Notes under the pieces: generated by a model
Database searches by the model: none
Told to the model about the DNA's origin: nothing
The model's input: the letters and a program-made list of their open reading frames with translations, nothing else
NCBI GenBank assembly: GCA_965224495.1
Contig: CBDCZI010000020.1
Span: 140,089-204,088, forward strand
Direction of reading: 5' to 3'
DNA: 64,000 bases
Source: CBDCZI01 sp965224495
GTDB taxonomy: Bacteria; Bacteroidota; Bacteroidia; Cytophagales; JAAEPT01
Translations under genes and position numbers: made by a program
Part shown: piece after piece, positions 33,874-43,914 of the stretch
Position numbering within the stretch: position 1 is the stretch's first letter
How the letters are laid out: every line of letters begins with the position of its first letter

Positions 33874-34175
33874 TGTGTGTTTGTATTTTATGTTTACCAA
33901 ACACACAGACGTCAGAAAATCTGCCAGTTGTCTCTTTTCGGTCGTTTCACAACGGCATAGGGATAGAGACGGCATCCTTTTGTCAAAAGTAGGTAACTGT
34001 TCTATCCCTTTACAAATCCTCTTTATAAAGAAAATCGGAAAGACAAACTGTTAGAGACAAAAGATATAGTCGAAAGCCCGACCCGCCCTGAGTTTTTATC
34101 GACTATCTATTTATCTATCGGTGTTTTTGCTATGAAATACTCAAAATCAGTTCGGTAATAAGGGGATGCTCCAAG
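33874..34175 (+). ncRNA. Dispersed structured-RNA repeat, copy C
   Basis: Strongly similar to copy D. Helix 0: TGTGTGTTTG (33874-33883) / CAAACACACA (33898-33907). Conserved block GGCATAGGGATAGAGACGGC begins at 33953. Helix 1: CTTTTGTC (33977-33984) / GACAAAAG (34056-34063), enclosing a TCTTTATAAAGA palindrome. Helix 2: ATAGTCGA (34066-34073) / TCGACTAT (34099-34106). The end block is GGGGATGCTCC (34162-34172). An ORF here encodes a peptide similar to one in copy D only because the DNA is similar. It fills most of the gap between ALDH7 and the MarR gene. Confidence 0.68.
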
Positions 34176-34216
34176 AAATTTTTAAATAATAAGCAATGAT
34201 TTTTTGTCAATATTAC

Positions 34217-34254
34217 TATGCACGCATAACAATTTTTGGTTAGCTACGTACGTA
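34217..34254. promoter_or_regulatory. Two palindromes upstream of the MarR gene
   Basis: TATGC-AC-GCATA (34217-34228) and TACGTACGTA (34245-34254) lie within 50 bases of the MarR start codon. MarR proteins usually bind such palindromes in their own promoter. Confidence 0.4.
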
Positions 34255-34260
34255 CTTTTA

Positions 34261-34695
34261 GTGATAGACCAATTTACAACAGGACATAAGCTAAAAGTAG
34301 CGTGGCATTCGATTTCGAGAATGTACAATAGTTATGCCTCACCCGTAGGTGTCTCGGTGCCGATGGCGTATGTTTTGCTGTTATTGAGCAGTCAAAAAGG
34401 CACTTTATCGACTCAAATCGCCCCTTTGTTGGGTATGGAGGTCGGGAGTTTGTCTCGGTTGTTGCGTTCGATGGAAGACCAAAAATTGATTGAACGCAAG
34501 TCTGACCAAAAAGATAAACGACAAGTGTCGGTCTATCTGACAAATAAAGGAATGGAAAAAAGAAAAAATGCGAGGAAAATAGTGAAGGTTTTTAACGATT
34601 TGGTGCAAAAAGATATTGAACCAAAACAAATGGAAACTTTCCTGACTGTACTTGATAAAATAGTGGAATTAGCTGAAAACAATCATTATGAATAA
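34261..34695 (+). CDS. MarR-family transcriptional regulator
   Basis: 144 residues from GTG 34261 (an in-frame TTG at 34204 would cross the palindromes). The winged helix shows STQIAPLLGMEVGSLSRLLRSMEDQKLIERKSDQKDKRQVSVYLTNKG in separate pieces: the recognition helix and the DKRQ wing. Its stop overlaps the fadN start by 8 bases, so it is translated together with the beta-oxidation genes and most likely represses them and itself until an acyl-CoA or fatty acid releases it. Confidence 0.88.
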   Translation: MIDQFTTGHKLKVAWHSISRMYNSYASPVGVSVPMAYVLLLLSSQKGTLSTQIAPLLGMEVGSLSRLLRSMEDQKLIERKSDQKDKRQVSVYLTNKGMEKRKNARKIVKVFNDLVQKDIEPKQMETFLTVLDKIVELAENNHYE

Positions 34696-37090
34696 ATCAA
34701 TCAAAAAAGTAGCCGTTTTAGGTTCGGGAGTGATGGGCTCACGTATTGCTTGTCATTTTTCAAATATTGGGGTAGAGGTGCTTTTACTCGATATTGTACC
34801 GAAAGAACCGAATGAAAAAGAGTCCGCTAAAGGGCTGACTATCGACCATCCGATGGTGCGTAATCGTATCGTAAATGATGCGTTGCGGTTTGCACTGAAA
34901 TCGAATCCTTCACCGATTTATAATAAGGCGTTTGCTAACCGTATTGCGACAGGAAATTTCACTGATGATATGGCGAAAATTGCTGAGGTGGATTGGATTA
35001 TCGAGGTGGTGGTTGAAAATTTGGCGATTAAAAAAATAGTTTTTGACCAAGTGGAAGAGTTCCGAACGGAGGGTACGTTGGTGACTTCGAATACTTCGGG
35101 TATTCCTATTCATTTTATGGCTGAGGGAAGAAGTGATGATTTTGTGAAACATTTTTGTGGGACACATTTTTTTAATCCTCCAAGGTATTTGAAGTTATTG
35201 GAGATTATTCCTGGTCCGAAAACCTCGCCCGATGTGATTGATTTCTTTATGTCCTACGGAGAGAAATTTTTAGGTAAAAAGACGGTGCTTTGTAAAGATA
35301 CGCCTGCTTTTATTGCCAATCGTGTGGGGATATTTGGTATTATGGACACGTTGCGAGTAACCAAAAAATTGGATTTGACGGTCGAAGAGGTGGATAAATT
35401 GACTGGTCCTGTGGCTGGTCGTCCAAAATCTGCAACGTTTAGAACGATGGATGTGGTGGGTAATGATACGCTGATAAAGGTGGCAAATGGTCTCCATCAG
35501 GGTTTACCAAAAGATGAACAACACGATGTGTTTGCTTTGCCTGAGTTGTTGCAAACGATGGAGAAAAACAATTGGTTGGGTTCTAAAACGGGTAGTGGTT
35601 TTTACAAAAAGGTGAAAGATGAAAGTGGGAAATCGAAGATTTTAGCACTGGATTTGAACACGTATGAATACCGTGACCAAGTGAAAGCGAAGTTTGCGAC
35701 ATTGGGCTTAACGAAAACAATAGAAAAGTTAAAAGACCGTTACAAGGTGTTATTGGCAGGAAAGGATAAGGCGGGAGATTTTTACCGTGAGACTTACCTC
35801 AACTTGTTTGCTTATGTATCCAATAGAATACCTGAAATATCGGATGAATTGTACCGAATAGATGATGCGATGCGTGCAGGATTTGCTTGGGATATGGGTC
35901 CTTATGAGATTTGGGATGCTGTTGGGCTGGACAACGCCAAACAGATGATGGATAAAATGGGCATCAAAACAGCGCCGTGGGTCGATGAAATGTTGGCTTC
36001 GGGAGCAACAAGTTTTTATAAAGTGACCGATGGTGTGCGTCAATATTACGATATACCGAGTAAGTCGTACAAAGCAATCCCTGGTTTAGGAGATTTTATT
36101 TTGTTAGATAATTTGCGTGAAACAAAGGTGGTTTGGTCTAATGCGGGAGCTTCTATTTTTGACATTGGAGACGGTGTATTAAACCTTGAGTTTCATTCGA
36201 AAATGAATACAATGGGTGGCGAAGTGGTGCAGGCTATCAACCACGCAATAAATTTGGCAGAGAAAGAATACGCTGGTTTGGTTATCGCCAATGAGGGTGC
36301 TAATTTCTCGGCGGGTGCTAATTTAGCTATGCTTTTGATGTTTGCTATCGAACAGGAATACGACGAAATCAATATGATGATTGCTCAGTTTCAGAAAACG
36401 ATGATGCGTGTGCGTTATTCTTCGATTCCTGTGGTTGTTGCTCCGCACGCTATGGCTTTGGGTGGTGGTTGCGAAATCACTTTACACGCTGATAGAGTGC
36501 AGGCTACTGCCGAATTATATACTGGTTTGGTAGAGTTTGGTGTGGGATTAATTCCTGCGGGTGGAGGAACGAAAGAACTGGTTTTACGAGTAACTGACCG
36601 TATGGAAAGTGATGATATTATTATCAATTCGTATAAAAATGCGTTCTTAAATATTGGTATGGCAAAAGTTTCGACTTCAGCACACGAGGCATTTGATTTG
36701 AATATTCTTCGTCCTGGTGATGGGATTTCTATTAATAAAGACAGACAAATCGCTGATGCCAAACGCCAAGTGCTAACGATGGTCGAACAGGGATACACAC
36801 AACCTGCTCAACGAAAAGATATTAAAGTTTTTGGGAAACAAATATTAGGGCTTTTTCAAGCGGGAGCAAATAGTATGGAAGCGGGTGGATATATTTCGGC
36901 TCACGATAAATTGATTTCGGAGAAATTGGGTTACGTGATGGCTGGAGGAAATCTGAGTGCTCCAACATTGGTTTCTGAACAGTATTTATTGGATTTGGAA
37001 CGAGAAGCTTTCTTGTCACTTACTGGCGAGAAAAAGACATTGGAACGAATCCAAAGTATTATTACAAGAGGTAAACCTTTAAGGAATTAA
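34688..37090 (+). CDS. fadN: 3-hydroxyacyl-CoA dehydrogenase / enoyl-CoA hydratase, FadN-like
   Basis: 800-residue multifunctional beta-oxidation enzyme. The NAD fold starts VAVLGSGVMGSRIACHFSN (GxGxxG), followed by the dehydrogenase catalytic segment FCGTHFFNPPRYLKLLEIIPGP (His) and a C-terminal dehydrogenase half. Residues about 500-720 are a crotonase domain: EGANFSAGANL and ALGGGCEITLHADRVQATAE with GLIPAGGGTKEL form the oxyanion hole and acyl-CoA pocket. Dehydrogenase-first order and length match Bacillus FadN, not E. coli FadB. First catabolic gene of the operon. Confidence 0.92.
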   Translation: MNKSIKKVAVLGSGVMGSRIACHFSNIGVEVLLLDIVPKEPNEKESAKGLTIDHPMVRNRIVNDALRFALKSNPSPIYNKAFANRIATGNFTDDMAKIAEVDWIIEVVVENLAIKKIVFDQVEEFRTEGTLVTSNTSGIPIHFMAEGRSDDFVKHFCGTHFFNPPRYLKLLEIIPGPKTSPDVIDFFMSYGEKFLGKKTVLCKDTPAFIANRVGIFGIMDTLRVTKKLDLTVEEVDKLTGPVAGRPKSATFRTMDVVGNDTLIKVANGLHQGLPKDEQHDVFALPELLQTMEKNNWLGSKTGSGFYKKVKDESGKSKILALDLNTYEYRDQVKAKFATLGLTKTIEKLKDRYKVLLAGKDKAGDFYRETYLNLFAYVSNRIPEISDELYRIDDAMRAGFAWDMGPYEIWDAVGLDNAKQMMDKMGIKTAPWVDEMLASGATSFYKVTDGVRQYYDIPSKSYKAIPGLGDFILLDNLRETKVVWSNAGASIFDIGDGVLNLEFHSKMNTMGGEVVQAINHAINLAEKEYAGLVIANEGANFSAGANLAMLLMFAIEQEYDEINMMIAQFQKTMMRVRYSSIPVVVAPHAMALGGGCEITLHADRVQATAELYTGLVEFGVGLIPAGGGTKELVLRVTDRMESDDIIINSYKNAFLNIGMAKVSTSAHEAFDLNILRPGDGISINKDRQIADAKRQVLTMVEQGYTQPAQRKDIKVFGKQILGLFQAGANSMEAGGYISAHDKLISEKLGYVMAGGNLSAPTLVSEQYLLDLEREAFLSLTGEKKTLERIQSIITRGKPLRN

Positions 37091-37154
37091 TTTCTTAGTA
37101 AGTACTAAATAATACAAATTAATCACCCACTTCGGTGGACTAAAAAAACTTAAA

Positions 37155-38333
37155 ATGGAAACTTACATAGTAGCAGGATATAGGTCAGCAGTCGGTAAAG
37201 CCCCACGTGGTGTGTTCAGGTTTACACGACCCGACGAATTGGCAGCGGGTGTTATCAAGTATTTGATGAAAAACGTACCGAATGTCAAGAATGAAGAAAT
37301 TGACGATGTAATTGTCGGAAATGCCACACCTGAAGCCGAACAAGGTTTAAATATCGGTCGAATGATTTCGTTGATGGGCTTGGATACAGTCAAAGTACCT
37401 GGAATGACTGTCAACCGTTATTGTTCGTCTGGCTTGGAAACAATTGCTTTGGCATCGGCAAAAATAAAATCAGGAATGGCTGATTGTATTATTGCAGGTG
37501 GTGTAGAAATGATGAGCCCCATCCCTTTTGGTGGATGGAAAGTGTCACCAAATGTAGATTTAGCGAAATCTAACGGAGATTATTATTGGGGAATGGGATT
37601 GACTGCCGAAGCGGTGGCAAATGAATTTAACATTAGCCGAGAAGACCAAGATGAGTTTTCTTACCATTCGCATATGAAAGCGTTAAAAGCATTAGAAAAC
37701 GGCACTTTTAATGACGACATTGCTCCTTTTGAAGTAGAAGAAATCTTTTTAGACAAAAAGGAAAAACGTCAGACAAAAACCTACACCGTAGCAACTGACG
37801 AAGGACCAAGAAAAGGAACAAGTATCGAAGCATTGAAAAAATTACGTCCTGTATTTCACGCCAAAGGTTCGGTGACAGCAGGGAATAGTTCACAAACCTC
37901 TGATGGTGCTTCGTTTGTAATGGTAGTTTCTGAAAAATTTATGAAAGAACATAATTTAAAACCTATTGCGAAGTTATTGAGTTATGCCGTTGCTGGTTTA
38001 GAACCAAAAATAATGGGAATGGGACCTGTTTATGCTGTCCCGAAAGCATTAAAACAAGCAGGGTTAACTTTAGACCAAATAGATTTGATTGAATTAAACG
38101 AAGCATTTGCCTCTCAATCATTAGCCGTAATTAGAGAATTAGGATTGAATAAAGATATTGTAAATGTCAACGGAGGAGCGATTGCTTTAGGGCATCCACT
38201 AGGTTGTACAGGAGCAAAATTATCTGTTCAATTGTTTAATGAAATGCGAAGACGAGGTAACAAGTACGGTATGGTAACGATGTGCGTAGGTACAGGACAA
38301 GGTGCTGCGGGAATATTTGAATTGTTGAATTAA
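37155..38333 (+). CDS. fadA: Acetyl-CoA acyltransferase (3-ketoacyl-CoA thiolase)
   Basis: 392 residues. It carries out the final thiolytic step of each beta-oxidation round. Active-site Cys is in NRYCSSGLETIALA (near residue 90), followed by GGVEMMSPIPFGG, the His in NVNGGAIALGHPLGCTGAK, and the second Cys in GMVTMCVGTGQGAAG. It lies 64 bases after fadN; the gap holds TTAGTA-AG-TACTAA (37095-37108) and a CCAC-TTCG-GTGG hairpin (37127-37138), which might tune mRNA stability between the genes. Confidence 0.95.
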   Translation: METYIVAGYRSAVGKAPRGVFRFTRPDELAAGVIKYLMKNVPNVKNEEIDDVIVGNATPEAEQGLNIGRMISLMGLDTVKVPGMTVNRYCSSGLETIALASAKIKSGMADCIIAGGVEMMSPIPFGGWKVSPNVDLAKSNGDYYWGMGLTAEAVANEFNISREDQDEFSYHSHMKALKALENGTFNDDIAPFEVEEIFLDKKEKRQTKTYTVATDEGPRKGTSIEALKKLRPVFHAKGSVTAGNSSQTSDGASFVMVVSEKFMKEHNLKPIAKLLSYAVAGLEPKIMGMGPVYAVPKALKQAGLTLDQIDLIELNEAFASQSLAVIRELGLNKDIVNVNGGAIALGHPLGCTGAKLSVQLFNEMRRRGNKYGMVTMCVGTGQGAAGIFELLN

Positions 38334-38395
38334 ACCTCACCTTTTCTAAAACAGGAAAGACATAGAAATAACATTTAACCATTAACAGCAATAAG

Positions 38396-40171
38396 ATGAG
38401 CGATACAAAAAAAATAAAAGGCGGGCAATTTTTAGTGGCAGATACGGCTAGTATTTACACACCCGAACAGTTTAACGAAGAACAAAAAATGATGGCACAA
38501 TCTTGCCAAGATTTTTTAGATACAGAAGTGCTTGATAAATTGGACCGAATAGATAGTATGGAGGAAGGATTGATGCCTTCTTTACTCGATAAAGCTGGTC
38601 AAATGGGGCTTTTATCTATTTCGTTACCCGAAAAATACGGAGGTTTTGGAGGTGATTTTAACACCTCAATTTTAACTGTCGAAGTGTTAGGGGGAGGACA
38701 TTCTTTTGCCGTAGCATTGGCCGCACATACAGGAATTGGGACGTTGCCAATTTTGTATTTTGGAACAGAAAAACAAAAAGAACATTACTTACCAAAATTA
38801 GCCTCTGGCGAATGGAAAGCGAGCTATTGCCTGACCGAACCTGGTTCGGGTTCAGATGCTTTATCAGCTAAAACAAAAGCTGAGTTAACTCCTGACGGAA
38901 AGCATTACATTTTAAACGGGCAAAAAATGTGGATTACCAACGCAGGATTTGCAGATGTGTTTATTGTTTTTGCTCAGATAGATGGAGATAAGTTCACAGG
39001 ATTTATCGTCGATAAAGGAGCTGAAGGACTAAGTTTAGGAAACGAAGAGCATAAGATGGGAATTAAAGGCTCATCTACTCGCCAAGTATTTTTTCAAGAC
39101 TGTAAAATTCCTGCCAAAAACTTATTAGGAGAAATAGGAAAAGGACATTTAATTGCCTTTAATATCTTAAATATTGGGCGAATTAAACTAGCTGCTGCCG
39201 CTTTAGGAGCAAGTAAGGCGGTACTTCGTCAAGCAATTTCTTATGCCAACGAAAGAATACAATTTAACTTACCAATTTCTAAATTTGGTGCAATTCAATA
39301 CAAATTAGCACAACAAGCTATCGAGATTTTCGCTACCGAATCGGCAATGTACCGAGCAAGTAACGATATCAACTCAATGGAAAAGGAATTACAAGCTGGG
39401 GGAATGCCTTATGAAGAGGCTATCCAAGAGGCTGCCAAAGAGTTTGCTATCGAATGTGCTTTATTGAAAGTAAGTGGCTCAGAAACTTTAGATTATGTTG
39501 TCGATGAGGGTGTTCAGATTTTAGGTGGTTATGGTTTTTCGGCAGATTATCCGATGGATAGGTCTTACCGAGATTCACGAATCAATCGTATATTTGAGGG
39601 TACAAACGAGATTAATCGTTTATTGATTATCGATATGTTCTTTAAGAAAGCAATGAAAGGCGAATTGGATTTGATGGGGCCTGCAATGAAAATCCAACAA
39701 GAATTGATGTCTATTCCTGATTTTGGGAGTGCCGAAGCAACGCTGTTTAGCGAAGAAGAAAAAGCAATCAAAAATATCAAAAAAGCGACGTTAATGGTTG
39801 CTGGTGCTGCCGCTCAAAAGTTTATGCAAAAGCTGTCTCACGAGCAAGAGATTATTATGAATGCCTCGGATATGATTATTCAATTGTACCAAGCCGAATC
39901 TGCTTTATTACGAACCAAACAGATGGTAAAAAGTAAAGGTGAAAAAGAAGCTGAAGCTTACATTGCAATGACAAAAACGTACATTTATGATGTAATGGAC
40001 AAGGTCAATAAATATGGTAAAGATGCTATCAATTCATTTGCAACAGGTGATGAGCAACGAATGATGTTGTTAGGTTTAAAACGATTTACGAAAATTGCAG
40101 CTTTCAATACTAAAGATGCTAGACGATTAATCGCAAGTAAAATGGTTGACGCAAACAAATACGTTTACTAA
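38396..40171 (+). CDS. fadE: Acyl-CoA dehydrogenase, FadE-like
   Basis: 591-residue flavoprotein that oxidises acyl-CoA to trans-2-enoyl-CoA, the first step of beta-oxidation. FAD and substrate segments: YCLTEPGSGSDALS, KMWITNAGFADVFIVFA, ILNIGRIKLAAAALGASKA, and the catalytic-region tail GYGFSADYPMDRSYRDSRINRIFEGTNEI in parts. The extra ~190-residue C-terminal domain matches the long FadE of the Bacillus fadNAE operon, as does the gene order. An intrinsic terminator ends the operon. Confidence 0.93.
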   Translation: MSDTKKIKGGQFLVADTASIYTPEQFNEEQKMMAQSCQDFLDTEVLDKLDRIDSMEEGLMPSLLDKAGQMGLLSISLPEKYGGFGGDFNTSILTVEVLGGGHSFAVALAAHTGIGTLPILYFGTEKQKEHYLPKLASGEWKASYCLTEPGSGSDALSAKTKAELTPDGKHYILNGQKMWITNAGFADVFIVFAQIDGDKFTGFIVDKGAEGLSLGNEEHKMGIKGSSTRQVFFQDCKIPAKNLLGEIGKGHLIAFNILNIGRIKLAAAALGASKAVLRQAISYANERIQFNLPISKFGAIQYKLAQQAIEIFATESAMYRASNDINSMEKELQAGGMPYEEAIQEAAKEFAIECALLKVSGSETLDYVVDEGVQILGGYGFSADYPMDRSYRDSRINRIFEGTNEINRLLIIDMFFKKAMKGELDLMGPAMKIQQELMSIPDFGSAEATLFSEEEKAIKNIKKATLMVAGAAAQKFMQKLSHEQEIIMNASDMIIQLYQAESALLRTKQMVKSKGEKEAEAYIAMTKTYIYDVMDKVNKYGKDAINSFATGDEQRMMLLGLKRFTKIAAFNTKDARRLIASKMVDANKYVY

Positions 40172-40179
40172 TCAAATGT

Positions 40180-40212
40180 AAAGGGTCGTTCTTGTAGCGA
40201 CCCTTTTTTTTT
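40180..40212 (+). terminator. Terminator of the fad operon
   Basis: AAAGGGTCG (40180-40188) pairs with CGACCCTTT (40198-40206), followed by an 8-T tract. Confidence 0.88.
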
Positions 40213-42277
40213 AGTTTAATCTTATTCCCGTCACCGTTACGTCATCAATTTGGGGTTCCTTTCCTTTCCATTTAAAAAACTCGCTAAACAATTCTTTAGC
40301 CTGTAGCTCTCCTTCAAGTGCTGTATTTGCTAAAAGTAACTCACGTAATCTTTTTGAAAAATATTTTGTGTTTGTCTTTTCGCTAAACTGATCTTGAAAG
40401 CCATCACTATAAGTGTAAATCCACTTGATTTCTTTGTAATCCAATACTGTTTTCTTAAAAGGGCAATGTCCTGTATCTTCGTCACCTATACTTCTTTTAC
40501 ACCCCTTAATCAACTCGTGCGTACCGTCTATTTTTTGAATAAGAATAGGGTTTCTTGCCCCACTAAAAGTTACTTCTTTATTTTTCTCATCAATTACAAG
40601 CAATGACATATCCATACCATCATTAATAGCGGATTCATTTTGTCTCAATCGCTCTTGTATCTTGGCGTCTAATTGACATAGAATTTCATCAGTATCTTTT
40701 AGGTGGTGTACTTTTATAATTTCATACAAGATATTATAACCCAACATACCTATAATGGCTCCTGGTACACCATGTCCTGTACAATCAACTACGGAAAAAT
40801 ATTTCAAATTTTGATGTTCCAAATAAAAGATAAAATCACCACTTACGATGTCTTTTGGTAGATAAAGTTGGGTGTAATCTTTGAAGTTAGCTTTCAATAA
40901 ATTCTCCTTTGGTAATATAGCTTCTTGTATCCTTTGTGCGTAATTGATACTGTCAGTTACTTTTGTGTTTTGTTCTGTTAGTTCTACTTGTTTTTGATTC
41001 AATTCCTTTACCGTAGCTCTTAATCGTAAAGTACGCTCCTCTACCAACCGCTCTAAACTCTCTCGTTGCGATTCTATTAAAACTAATTTTTCAGCTTGTA
41101 GGTTTTGATTTTGTTTCCTAATCGTTTTCATTTTATAAGCTAAAGCAAAGGCCAAAAGACAGACTTCTACTGCTGAGCCTACTTCTGCTCCATGGTCTGT
41201 GTATATATTACTGGGTAGATAGCCTAAGTTACGAAGAGTCACCAATAAACCACCCGCAATGTATAATGCCCAAGCTAAGACATAAAATTTAGCATACGGG
41301 TTTTTCTTGTACATAGTAATTAATCCTATTGCTAACAGTGAAAAAGAGAACACCGCAATAAGAAAAGAAGAGTATTTGAAATCTTCAAAAACTTTTACAT
41401 AAATAGCAGAAGGAATACTAATTGCTATAAAGAAGGATAAATAGTAATAACTCCATTTAGAGTACTTTTTCAACTCTAAAAAAGTAATAGCAAATAGACT
41501 TATAGGTATTATCATCAAACACATGAAAATACCTGTCAAGAAATAGGTTACTTCCCATGACTCGGTTAATACATACTTATCGGTAAACCCGTTACTTGAA
41601 GTAAATACAATAATTGTACAAAGAATACTGAGCGCATAATAAAGATAAACATTTTCACGTAATGAAAAATAAATCATCAAATTATACAACAACATAATCG
41701 TTAACACACCAAAATAAAGCCCATATAAAAAATAAGTGTCAGCTCGTTCGACAGCATAACCTTGTACTGATTTAATGCTTAGTGGTATGATCATTGGCGC
41801 TCGTGTCGCTATTCGCAATAAAATTTCCTTCTCTTCATTTTTGTCAAAGAAGATTTCCCAAGCAAAGTCTTTAGGTTTTAAATCGTCACGTGTTTCATAT
41901 TTTCTCTTTCGTCCTGTGAGCGTATGAGTGTACCAATCACTGACACCGTCTTTTTCATGAAAATCAAGGTAATAGATATGAGCACAAGTAAAATGTAGGA
42001 TTTTCTCAACCTCATGTTTGCTTTTCAGCTTAACATAAACCCAAACAGCTTGATGGTGCGAACCAAAATTTAAAGCATCCTTTCCCTCTGATTGAATAAA
42101 ATCTCCCGCTTCTAAATGTTGTAATACTTCGCTCCTTGTAAGTTGTTTCTCAGGCTCTTCAAAATAAACTAATGAGGGAGTAAGGTCTAGCTCATCATTG
42201 TTAGCAAAAATAGGGACTTGCGAATAACAAACATTCACAAGAAACAAAAACAAAAAAAATACAACGCTGTTCTTCAT
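40211..42277 (-). CDS. 7TMR-DISM receptor with SpoIIE-type phosphatase output
   Basis: 688 residues from ATG 42277. Signal peptide to about residue 20 (VCYSQ); extracellular DISMED2-like sensor domain about 30-175; seven transmembrane helices about 185-390; coiled coil about 390-450; C-terminal SpoIIE/PP2C-type Ser/Thr phosphatase about 455-688 with LPKDIVSGDFIFYLEH, VVDCTGHGVPGAI, GMDMSLLVID, TYSDGFQDQ and IDDVTVTGIRL, holding the metal-binding aspartates. It should turn an external (perhaps carbohydrate or peptide) signal into dephosphorylation of an anti-sigma antagonist; no partner gene is adjacent. Confidence 0.88.
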   Translation of the reverse strand: MKNSVVFFLFLFLVNVCYSQVPIFANNDELDLTPSLVYFEEPEKQLTRSEVLQHLEAGDFIQSEGKDALNFGSHHQAVWVYVKLKSKHEVEKILHFTCAHIYYLDFHEKDGVSDWYTHTLTGRKRKYETRDDLKPKDFAWEIFFDKNEEKEILLRIATRAPMIIPLSIKSVQGYAVERADTYFLYGLYFGVLTIMLLYNLMIYFSLRENVYLYYALSILCTIIVFTSSNGFTDKYVLTESWEVTYFLTGIFMCLMIIPISLFAITFLELKKYSKWSYYYLSFFIAISIPSAIYVKVFEDFKYSSFLIAVFSFSLLAIGLITMYKKNPYAKFYVLAWALYIAGGLLVTLRNLGYLPSNIYTDHGAEVGSAVEVCLLAFALAYKMKTIRKQNQNLQAEKLVLIESQRESLERLVEERTLRLRATVKELNQKQVELTEQNTKVTDSINYAQRIQEAILPKENLLKANFKDYTQLYLPKDIVSGDFIFYLEHQNLKYFSVVDCTGHGVPGAIIGMLGYNILYEIIKVHHLKDTDEILCQLDAKIQERLRQNESAINDGMDMSLLVIDEKNKEVTFSGARNPILIQKIDGTHELIKGCKRSIGDEDTGHCPFKKTVLDYKEIKWIYTYSDGFQDQFSEKTNTKYFSKRLRELLLANTALEGELQAKELFSEFFKWKGKEPQIDDVTVTGIRLN

Positions 42278-42360
42278 TATAATCAGACCACTTAAGTAGT
42301 TTACTTTAATCTGTGATAAAAGTAGTGTATTTATAGGTAAAAACACCTATACCAAAACAA

Positions 42361-42398
42361 AAAAATCCCCAATCTAAACAAATAGATTGGGGATTTTA
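42361..42398. terminator. Terminator after gltD
   Basis: AAAATCCCCAATCTA (42362-42376) pairs with TAGATTGGGGATTTT (42383-42397), T-rich on both strands. On the minus strand it ends the gltB-gltD operon. Confidence 0.87.
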
Positions 42399-42420
42399 AT
42401 TTTATAAAAGAGACTTGTCT

Positions 42421-43914
42421 CTAGTCAATATGAAGTAACCCTTCGTCTTTTCTTGAAAGTTTAGATTCTCCCATTAAGAACTCATCTACGTTATAAGCAC
42501 ATTCTCTACCTTCCGAAATTGCCCAAACAACCAATGATTGTCCTCTTCTCATATCTCCAGCAGCAAATACTTTCGCTACATTTGTAGCATATTTACCGTT
42601 ATCTTTTACATTTCCTCTTTGGTCGTAATCAACCCCCAAATCGTTCAATAAACCGTTTTGTTGTGGGTGTAAGAAACCGATAGCTAAAAGTGCCAATTCA
42701 CAAGCCACTTCTCTTTCTGTTCCTTCAAGAACTTCCCATTTCGGTTTTTTACCTGGTTCTGGTTCACTCCAACCCATATCTTGAAGAATTACTCCTTTCA
42801 AGTTACCGTCTTTGTCCCCAACAAACTCTTTTGTAAATAACGCCCAGTCACGTTGCGCTCCTTCTTCGTGTGAAGTAGAAGTACGTAATTGGTAAGGCCA
42901 CATTGGCCAAGGTGTCGATTCAGCACGTTCCATAGGCGGACGCTCTAACAATTCGATTTGTGTAATCGAAGCCGCTCCATGACGGTTAGATGTTCCCACA
43001 CAATCAGAACCAGTATCTCCACCACCAATGACCATGACGTTTTTACCCGTAGCCATAACTTCTTCTACGAGGTCTCCTCTGTGGTTTTGTAATTCAGTTT
43101 TCCCTGCGTTACGTGTGTTTTGTTGAGATAAAAACTCCATTGCTGGGTAAATTCCTTTCAACTCTCTTCCTGGTATTGGAATATCACGAGGGATAGTCGA
43201 ACCTCCAGTTAAAACAACGGCATCAAAACCGTCTGTTAACTCTTTTGCTGTAATATCAACGCCAACATTTGTGCTTGTCTTGAAAGTAACTCCTTCTTGA
43301 CGCATAAAATCAACACGACGTTCGATAACACCTTTATCAAATTTGAAGTCAGGAATACCAAAACGCATCAACCCACCAACTTCGGCAGCTCTTTCGAATA
43401 CCGTTACGGTGTGTCCAGCTTTGTTTAATTGGTCAGCCGTAGCTAATCCAGCAGGTCCCGAGCCAACAATAGCAACAGTTTTACCTGTTCTTGTTTTAGG
43501 AACTTCTACTTTAATCAACCCTAACTCGTAAGCTTTTTCAGCGATTGTTTTTTCAATCAACTCAATAGCTACAGGTGGTTGGTTGATACCCAATACACAC
43601 GATTTTTCACAAGGTGCAGGACAAATACGTCCTGTAAATTCTGGAAAGTTGTTTGTCGAACGCAATATCTTAATTGCATCTTCCCAGTTTTCGTTATAAC
43701 AAGCGTCATTGAACTCAGGAATAATATTTCCCAGTGGACAACCGTTATGACAAAAAGGAACACCACAGTCCATACAACGAGAAGATTGTTCGTTAATCAT
43801 CTCTTTAGAAGGGATTGCAGGAACAAATTCCTTATAATCCTTCACTCTCTCTGCTACCGCTTTCGCTTTTGGCAGTTCTCTTGTTTGTTCTAGAAATCCT
43901 GTTGGCTTACCCAT
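42421..43914 (-). CDS. gltD: Glutamate synthase, small (beta) subunit
   Basis: 497 residues. It passes electrons from NAD(P)H through FAD and two 4Fe-4S clusters to the large subunit. The N-terminal cluster region has CMDCGVPFCHNGCPLGN and CPAPCEKSCVLG; the first nucleotide fold is VAIVGSGPAGLATADQL (FAD), and the second GKNVMVIGGGDTGSDCVGT (NADPH). The C-terminal segment FAAGDMRRGQSLVVWAI closes the FAD site. Its start overlaps the gltB stop by 8 bases, coupling the subunits. Confidence 0.96.
   Translation of the reverse strand: MGKPTGFLEQTRELPKAKAVAERVKDYKEFVPAIPSKEMINEQSSRCMDCGVPFCHNGCPLGNIIPEFNDACYNENWEDAIKILRSTNNFPEFTGRICPAPCEKSCVLGINQPPVAIELIEKTIAEKAYELGLIKVEVPKTRTGKTVAIVGSGPAGLATADQLNKAGHTVTVFERAAEVGGLMRFGIPDFKFDKGVIERRVDFMRQEGVTFKTSTNVGVDITAKELTDGFDAVVLTGGSTIPRDIPIPGRELKGIYPAMEFLSQQNTRNAGKTELQNHRGDLVEEVMATGKNVMVIGGGDTGSDCVGTSNRHGAASITQIELLERPPMERAESTPWPMWPYQLRTSTSHEEGAQRDWALFTKEFVGDKDGNLKGVILQDMGWSEPEPGKKPKWEVLEGTEREVACELALLAIGFLHPQQNGLLNDLGVDYDQRGNVKDNGKYATNVAKVFAAGDMRRGQSLVVWAISEGRECAYNVDEFLMGESKLSRKDEGLLHID

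Noticed and set aside
33779..34054. ORF whose peptide (TDVRKSASCLFSVV...) resembles one at 59486-59710
   Set aside because: Both lie inside copies C and D of the repeat RNA. The similarity follows from DNA similarity; copies A and B do not keep the frame, and paired base changes fit RNA structure.
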